Source: Cadophora sp. MPI-SDFR-AT-0126 | Taxonomy: Eukaryota > Ascomycota > Leotiomycetes > Helotiales > Ploettnerulaceae | Assembly (NCBI GenBank): GCA_020747065.1 | Contig: JAGMVK010000003.1 | Coordinates: 1,302,001 to 1,366,000 of the forward strand | Reading direction: 5' to 3' | DNA: 64,000 nucleotides | In this document: in pieces, positions 57,411 to 64,000 of the stretch | Position numbering within the stretch: position 1 is the stretch's first letter | Layout of the letters: every line of letters starts with the position of its first letter | Made by a program: the position numbers and the translations under genes | The notes under the pieces: generated by a model | What the model saw: only the letters and a program-made list of their open reading frames with translations | What the model was told of the DNA's origin: nothing | Database searches by the model: none

Positions 57411-59039
57411 ATGAGTTGTGAGTTGCACCCCGCATTTGATACTCTACAAGTGCTCTTGCCAGACGTCGTGAAGGAAATCGTCATTCTCTGTATTAGCAGA
57501 TGGCTAGATTGTGCAAAAGAGCGCTGGCTGTTCTTCCTACCTTTACCTATCTCAAATTCCCTATAATACACTGGCTAATCACCGCTTTTCACCCCGCTCC
57601 AGTCTCCAATATGCTCAACAAGCTACATGGCCAGCCAGAGAGTTACGATAAGAAGTATGCAAGCCAGTTTGGACTACGGCGAGAATCTACTAACCAGTCA
57701 GTAGAGCAAAGTATCGATTTGGTCGAACCCTCGGTGCTGGTACATATGGTATTGTCCGCGAGGCAGATGGGCCGACGGGCAAGGTCGCCGTGAAGATCAT
57801 CCTCAAGAAGAATGTCAAGGGAAACGAGCAGATGGTCTACGATGAACTCGAGATGTTGCAGCGGATGAAGCACCCACACATTGTCAAGTTTGTGGATTGG
57901 TTCGAATCGAGGGTAAGATAAGGAGAGGCTGCTGGACTTTCTAAGCGCTTACGATACCCAGGATAAATATTACATTGTCACTCAGCTTGCGACTGGAGGA
58001 GAGTTGTTCGACCGTATCTGCGAGCAGGGGAGATTCACAGAAAAGGATGCTTCACAAACTATTCGACAGGTACTTGAAGCTGTCGATTACCTACACGACA
58101 ATAATGTCGTCCATAGAGGTATGAGGTTGTCGCGGGAACTTTATGTCCATGTCTGATTGAACTAGATCTCAAACCCGAAAACCTACTCTACCTTACACCT
58201 AAACCCGGATCCGATCTTGTCCTCGCTGATTTTGGAATTGCAAAGATGCTCGATTCCAAGGACGAAGTGCTCACAACAATGGCTGGTTCTTTCGGTTATG
58301 CTGCTCCTGAAGTCATGCTGAAGAAGGGACATGGCAAGCCTGTCGATATGTGGTCCCTCGGTGTAATCACCTACACACTTCTCTGCGGTTACTCTCCTTT
58401 CCGAAGCGAGAATCTTCAGGAGCTCATCGAGGAATGCAGTAGTGCTAGAGTCATTTTCCATGAACGGTACTGGAAAGATGTCAGTGATGATGCCAAGGAC
58501 TTCATTGGGCATCTTTTGCAACCAGATGCAGATGATAGATCTACCAGCAAGGTATGAATGATCGCTTGCTGAATTCTATGGTCAATTCTAACGATCTTTT
58601 ACAGCAAGCTCTTCGCCACTCCTGGCTAAGCGGAGAGAACGCAACCGACCACAATTTGTTGCCCGAGATCAAGGCCTATATGGCCAAGGCTCGTCTGCGC
58701 CGTGGTATCGAACTCGTCAAACTCACCAACCGCATCGAAATGCTCAAGATGCAAGAAGACGAAGAGGACGACGTACCAGGCCAAGCCGATGTCCCAGCCG
58801 ACGCCAAAGCTGCAGCGGGAGCAGCACTAGCCGCTCACGATACAGGCTCGAGCTTACCAAGTAGCACGGCAGCCGGCAGCGCACCCGGCGGCAAGAGATC
58901 TCTAAGTAAGATTGCCAAGGGAGCCATCTTCAGAGAGATTGTGTTGGCGAAGGTGCGGGAGATGAAGGAGAGCGAGAAGCAGTTGCAGGTGGAAAAGGAG
59001 GCGCAGGAAAATGCTTCACGCAAGAGTTTCTCCGGATGA
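57411..59039 (+). CDS. Calcium/calmodulin-dependent protein kinase I type
   Basis: Ser/Thr kinase activated by Ca2+-calmodulin. Six exons (57411-57417, 57603-57654, 57705-57912, 57962-58118, 58166-58551, 58605-59039) give 414 aa. The first coding exon is only 7 nt (ATGAGTT), splicing to [17 protein letters not shown]. Kinase motifs: G-loop [48 protein letters not shown] and [14 protein letters not shown]. After the kinase domain, the segment [20 protein letters not shown] is a basic amphipathic helix fitting an autoinhibitory/CaM-binding element. The tail is Ala-rich and then Lys/Glu-rich coiled coil. It resembles Aspergillus CMKA/CMKB and Neurospora CAMK-1. The activation-loop Thr ([11 protein letters not shown]) could be targeted by a CaMKK. 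Confidence 0.93.
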
Positions 59040-60199
59040 ACCAGAAACACATATTTGCTTGCGACGGCTTTGGGTTCTGAGCTAGCTAGCTAGGCCTCTC
59101 TCTGGGCTCGACGATGTGGCTTCTGGTCTGTTGGGTGCGTTATGATGCAGGACCTGCTGCAGTATCTCTCTTCGTCCTTTCTCTCAGGGTTTCCTTCCTT
59201 CTCTATGCGAAAGCCGATACCCGAAATAGGGACTGCGTTACAGTGTTCAGCCGTTTGTCTCTTCATTTTGCGTTGTGGATATTAGCCAGTGACTTTTACT
59301 TACACCAAAAGAATTACCATTGATCATGTCCCAAGCGCCTATCGTGGCATGAAGGCTTAGACACCTTCAAGTTCGTAATACTATGCTAGTATGTTGTCTC
59401 AGATCAGCAGGAAGAGACTTGAGGTTTATATGGTACACCAAAGTCACATTTCCAAGTGATGACATTTGAGAAAACGTATTGTAGTCCCTAATTTATGCGC
59501 ATTTTCACGATTACTTCCATGGGATATGTTTTGCAATCCATCACCCGGTGATAGTGATAGTAGTCAAAGGTTCGCGACCAGTATTCCCATGTTGAACACT
59601 GCACGTAAGTGGGAACAAGTGAGTGATGGACAGAGCTTATCCTGTCTGCCCGTACTCCCGAATACCTCCGATGCAAGTAGTGACTCTGATGGATATGCTT
59701 CATCCTTTCATAACCCTCAGAGTCAAAGAGAACTTCAGAACTTCAGCATATCTAAAGCTTGGATCGACCAAGTGGAATTTCGTATGGACATTACATATTC
59801 ATATATCCATGCACTAACGATATGAAACCAGGAATTCATTTGATAATTTTTCATATTGACAGAGGAAAGAAAAAGGTAGTTGTTATAAACTAATCAAGTG
59901 GTATCATATACGACAAAAAATCAAGATATTTCTCCCAAAAAGCAAATACCATCGTACACCTGTGTGAAACATACACACACACACAAAAAGGTATTCAACA
60001 TCAAAGAAGAGAACGCTAAGTCCAAAACCCAAACACCCATCCAGGCATCATCATCAGAAAGCAAGAAACGTAGAAAAGGAAAAGAAAAATTCGTATAGTG
60101 TATGTCTATGCGTATGCGGAAGTTCGTGATCCCATCGCTCGTTGCTCGTGCCCATTCTCATGTCGTAATTAGAACTCGTAAGTTTGTTGGTGAATTGGT
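59040..60199. other. Tail-to-tail spacer
   Basis: Between the CaM kinase (plus) and the Ser-rich gene (minus). A short (AC)6 run lies at about 59973-59984. No supported gene. Confidence 0.5.
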
Positions 60200-61793
60200 T
60201 CAAGGCCGCTCATTGACCTCTCCCAGCGCCCTCTCGCATAACAAGCGATATCTCTCTCCATCGAACCTCTTCCTCCTCCACCCCTGCTCTTTCAACCTCT
60301 CGATCCTCTCCCTCAGCTCCGGTCTCCTGCTCTGCTCTCCACCAGCCTCGGCGCCTGCATTCTTCTCCTCACTGCCATCAAGCGAGTACTGCATAGGCGT
60401 GTTCGACCGTCGCGGCTTGCGTACTTCGGCCAAGAGACCAATTTGAGAGTGGATAGACGAGATGTGGAAGCTGAGTTGCGATTTCAGGGAGATGAGATGT
60501 GTACGATAACGGATGACGGATTGACTGTGGTAGTAGTTTGACAGGCTCTCGCGTGGCGATTTTGTAGGTGATGAGGCGCGAGAGGGGGAGGTTTCTTTTG
60601 AGGGAGGTGCTGGGAAGGCGTCTAAGAGCTCAGAAGCATCCGCTGCCGCTCCTGAACTTGGAGAGAGTTCGAGTGTGTTTTCAGAATCGAGAGTGGGAAG
60701 TTGCAAGGAGAAGGAGACTTTCTTCTTGCGGTTCTGGAAACGGCCGGACCGACGTCTTGAGCCTTCGCTTTCTTCAGAGGAAGATGAGCTTGAGGCGCTG
60801 CGCTTGAGATCAGGCTCTTCGAAGGTGGGCGAGTCGCCGTAGGATGAGGTTGCTGAGTAGACTGACGAGGCGGAGGCTTGAGAAAAGACAGAGTCGACTG
60901 AGGAGCGGATGCTGGACGTGACGGATGAGTGCGACGCAGGCTCATACATGGAGATTTGGCGAGTTGCGAAGGCGATATTGGGATCAGTGGAGAAAGAAGC
61001 ATATTCCACGAATGACTCGGCTTTTTGGTAGTAGGCGAGCGATTCTTGGAAAAGTGGAAGCTTGGTGCTCGAGTGGTTGTGAAGCGTGCTGGCTGTCATT
61101 TCTAAAGAGCTGGCAGCGAAGAACGATAGATAGATCGAATACAAAGGATGTACACCATACTGCAGATGCTATCAGAATTTTATAATTCACCTCTGAGGCA
61201 TAAATCGAACTTACAGGATCTTTGATACCATCAAGTATCTGCTTGCATCTCATAGCACAATGCTTATATTGGCCCTTAGAATACAACATTCTTACTTCCT
61301 CCATGACCGTAGCCCACTCTTTCTGAGTGTACGGTAGAATAGTCAGATCGGTGACAGGACCAGGGCGTGCCTTTTTGGTGGGGTTTGAAGGGTTGAGCGG
61401 TGCTGGAATCGGGACTGAGGCGAGTTCTACAGGAGGTGGTAATGGAACAGCATTTTGTAAAGTTGACGAAGACTTTGTATCAGACATGTTGGCCTCGAGT
61501 TTGAGAGGAATGAGCCGGTCCATATTTTTCGATTGTTTCGGTTGCTGGCTATTAATACCAGGCTCGGAATTAGAGTTCGGGAAGATGTTCAGGTTCCAGC
61601 TTGATATGGAAGCCCGAAGTGATAGTCTTGCGGCTTTCTCCCGTACCGAACCTTCACTGTGGCGCTTCCGTAATGAAGGTGAAGTATTGCTTCCAATAGT
61701 TCCGCTTGGAGCAACAACGGGACTCTGCAGTGGCGTTGGAGAACAACTTGGGAAGAGGGAATATTGGGATGAACGGCGGCGGACAGCAGACAT
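60200..61793 (-). CDS. Conserved-looking Ser-rich protein of unknown function
   Basis: Two exons (61793-61215, 61159-60200) give 512 aa. The first 140 residues are disordered and basic/Ser-rich (MSAVRRRSSQYSLFPS). A helical core from about residue 150 to 250 (WATVMEEVRMLYSKGQYKHC, then LSFFAASSLEMTAS and LAYYQKAESFVEYA) looks like TPR-type helices. It is followed by a Ser-rich stretch and RFQNRKKKVSFSLQLP, which contains a KVSF string matching the PP1-docking consensus and a basic patch usable as nuclear signal. The C-terminal half has a helical segment (RYRTHLISLKSQLSFHISS) and a Lys/Arg/Glu-rich end. I do not recognise the family by name. The start is the first ATG of the frame, and the intron (GTAAGT...TGCAG) keeps frame at DPYGVHPLYS. 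Confidence 0.78.
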
Positions 61794-63379
61794 GGCTGGT
61801 TATCAACTGCGTCGGGACACAGGAGACAAAACGAATGTATAGGAGGCGCGGCACCGACAGTGACAAAAGGGGACTTGGACTGGGGGTGGCGTCCGTACTG
61901 TAGGAGCTCGATCTGATCAGATGAAATCGCAAACAAAACGGAAACATGAGACAGCTGGATCAGGATGTGCCAACAACTATATGAGCGAAAGAAGGAAAAC
62001 AGGAAGCCCCTGCATCAGCCACTGACTGACACTTCGACCCTCGAGGTTCATCAGCGCACAGTTGCACTCTGGATGCCCCCTGCACGTACCGCATCGCCAT
62101 CAGGGATTTGACGTGATCGCAAGCCAATGTGATCACTGGATAGCATGAGCTGCTCATCTCACGCAAAATTCTCTGTGGGCGATCGGCCGAGTGTGGAGGC
62201 GTCGTGGGTGTGCAGCAGGGGAGGGAGTAAACAAAACAATCAAAGCGACCAGTTGGGAGCTCGGCATTGGACCTTGCTGGGGGCCCGGGCACGTACCGCT
62301 TGGGAACGAGGGGACATTCAAAAGTCGCCAAAAGATCCCAGTTCATGCACTCGCAACGTCCGAGAGTTCTGTGCGTTCTGCATGCCTCTCCACATTGTGA
62401 ACAAGTCTCCGATATCATCTGAACTTCTGACTGGGCGGTGGGGAGACGTTGTTGGTGCGCACTCACGAAGTATCTGGCTTTACGGTTTGATCCTCCTGGC
62501 GATCTCCAAACAACGACGTGGACCGGTGATACCGACTGTGTATCCGACCCCTCTCCTGACAGTACCACTCCTTTGGACGACAGCGGAAGGGTAAGCGCGG
62601 GTTACGATAATACTTCAGTATGAGCTGAAAGTCACAAAACTCTGTGACGACTTTTCAACTATCATCATACTGATAGCTGCAGCTCCTCCTTCGGGATGAT
62701 GGATGAGACTTTTCGCAAAAGTAGAATCTTATTCCGGTGGTCAGACGCAGTCCACTCATAACCGTCCGAGACATTTCTTCTCTCGCGAACTGTGAACCGT
62801 GAACATGAGCATCCGGGAGAGCCTGGCCAGGCAGAAGGGGGAAAAAAAGGAAAAGGAGAAGGAGAAGGAGATTACAAGAGGCAGGTGGGATTGTTGTGCT
62901 CGTCCCTTCGGCAGCTCTTTTCTTCTCTTACTACCATACTCCACTCTACAGCAAAGTTGTGTAGTCAAGGCGAGGGGAGGGGCAACAAACTGGTCTGTGT
63001 CTCCTGCCCCCTGCACACGCGATGGCTTCAAGTTCCTGCATCTTTTGCTGTCAAAGACCAACCCGAGAATCTTCCATACATAGCCGTTATGCTTTGGGCT
63101 GAACTTATTTGTATCATCTTAACACCCTCCCACTGATGATCGCTGTCAAGGCTTTAAGCTTTGCGCCATAGTCTCAGGTTACTGATGGCACAACTGGCCG
63201 ATGCATGAACTTTGACGACGCCTTCATCTCCAGATCGCCAGCCAGAGCACAATCTTTGCGATGCGTTGGCGCAATTCTAAATTCCCCGCGCGAACTGCTA
63301 TATGTGTCATGCTTAGCTGTGCCATCCTTTCCATTACAATAATAATACACTCAGATATCGCCCTGTCCCCCCCTTAGTC
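61794..63379. other. Spacer between Ser-rich gene and COQ6
   Basis: About 1.6 kb with the promoter of the Ser-rich gene and the 3' end of COQ6. Short overlapping open frames only. Confidence 0.45.
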
Positions 63380-64000
63380 CTACAAGATTTTTGCACCAGT
63401 TCCTGCTGCTTGACTCATGAAGAAGTGCTTCACGGGTCCAAGAGCATTCACAGCTTTGAGACCAAGACTCCTCAGGGGCACCAACGGACCACTATCAACA
63501 GCGTATAGCTTATGTAGCTTATCACATATACCCAACAGAACATGGTTCGCCGCATATCGCTCCGCGTTGTATGTCTCCAGGGACATCTGAACTCCAATGT
63601 CCTGCCCATGAGTGACGGCAAAGTCAATTGTCTTCGCAAGACTCTCGACGTCTCCCTGACCTTGGTTGAGACCCTGTCCAGCCAAAGGGTGAATAGTATG
63701 CGCAGCATCTCCAACCAAAGCCACTCGTTCTCCGATATATGTATCGGCGTGACGTAGCTTCAAAGGAAACGATGCTACACTTCCTTCTTGAACCCCCATT
63801 GCAAGCTGTGGTATGCGCCTGGAATCAAAATCCGTATGCTGTGAGCGCCAGTGAAATTCTTCTGCCTGTCCCTCATCTTGCGTATGCATATATCCTAGGT
63901 CTACGGGTGATAGCCTGAATGCTGCATTAACCATAGCAATGAAATCTTTTGCGCTTAAAGACTTCAAATGAGCTGCCAATGCAGGAGTCGTAGACCAGAC
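63380..64000 (-). CDS. COQ6: Ubiquinone biosynthesis monooxygenase COQ6, C-terminal part
   Basis: Partial gene, cut by the right edge; about 206 codons of the C-terminus are present in one open exon. The flavoprotein GD motif is complete: RVALVGDAAHTIHPLAGQGL with NQGQGDVESL. This is the UbiH/COQ6 family hallmark. The end VKHFFMSQAAGTGAKIL is also typical. COQ6 is a matrix-side mitochondrial FAD enzyme performing ring hydroxylation in coenzyme Q synthesis, with electrons from ferredoxin. The N-terminal Rossmann motif and mitochondrial presequence must lie beyond the window. Confidence 0.92.
   Translation of the reverse strand, partial: VWSTTPALAAHLKSLSAKDFIAMVNAAFRLSPVDLGYMHTQDEGQAEEFHWRSQHTDFDSRRIPQLAMGVQEGSVASFPLKLRHADTYIGERVALVGDAAHTIHPLAGQGLNQGQGDVESLAKTIDFAVTHGQDIGVQMSLETYNAERYAANHVLLGICDKLHKLYAVDSGPLVPLRSLGLKAVNALGPVKHFFMSQAAGTGAKIL

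Overview
This window is nuclear DNA of a filamentous ascomycete (Pezizomycotina). The evidence is short introns (mostly 48-80 nt) with GTRNGT donors and CTAAC/CTGAC-type branch points, compact gene spacing, and fungal protein families: a CTR copper transporter with a C-terminal CC motif, a Sec20 SNARE ending in HDEL, an LSD1 enzyme with an HMG box, and a Nif1/Dsf2-like Sel1 protein. A Leotiomycete-like fungus is a guess from the overall feel of the proteins. I found no tRNA, rRNA, CRISPR array or intact transposon. For almost all multi-exon genes I placed exon boundaries by hand. In those models the exon lengths sum to a multiple of three and the joined protein reads through conserved motifs.

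Region 1-12.4 kb: a small GPI-anchored wall/surface protein; RFC2 (clamp loader); a CTR copper transporter; DUS2 (tRNA dihydrouridine synthase) divergent from inorganic pyrophosphatase; mitochondrial ribosomal protein mL53 divergent from SEC20. Region 13-26 kb, more metabolic and accessory: a peroxisomal 4-coumarate-CoA-ligase-like enzyme, an F-box protein, a nucleoside 2-deoxyribosyltransferase-like protein, mitochondrial methylmalonate-semialdehyde dehydrogenase, a GNAT acetyltransferase, a decayed coding stretch, and an FAD monooxygenase. Region 26.6-38.6 kb: a very large (1325 aa) nuclear dynamin-superfamily GTPase, an atypical NAD-binding epimerase-like SDR, a 3.5-kb gene-poor stretch and an orphan gene behind a TATA box. 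Region 41-64 kb: Nif1/Dsf2-like Sel1 protein, F-actin capping protein beta, LSD1-type demethylase, VPS33 divergent from histidyl-tRNA synthetase, a UBE2W-type E2, a CaM-dependent kinase, a Ser-rich protein with a possible PP1 docking motif, and the C-terminal part of COQ6 running off the right edge.

Most genes are unrelated housekeeping functions and do not form a biosynthetic cluster. The points most worth following are: (i) two genes, pyrophosphatase and HisRS, that each carry an upstream poor-context AUG opening a mitochondrial presequence and a downstream strong-context AUG for a cytosolic form; (ii) the SLIP-GC-like nuclear GTPase with a basic/acidic insert; (iii) the intronless deoxyribosyltransferase-like gene; (iv) enzymes with altered signature residues (FAD monooxygenase, SDR); (v) an orphan gene and a decayed gene; (vi) a run of short, stop-free, 3n-length introns in RFC2, mL53 and SEC20.
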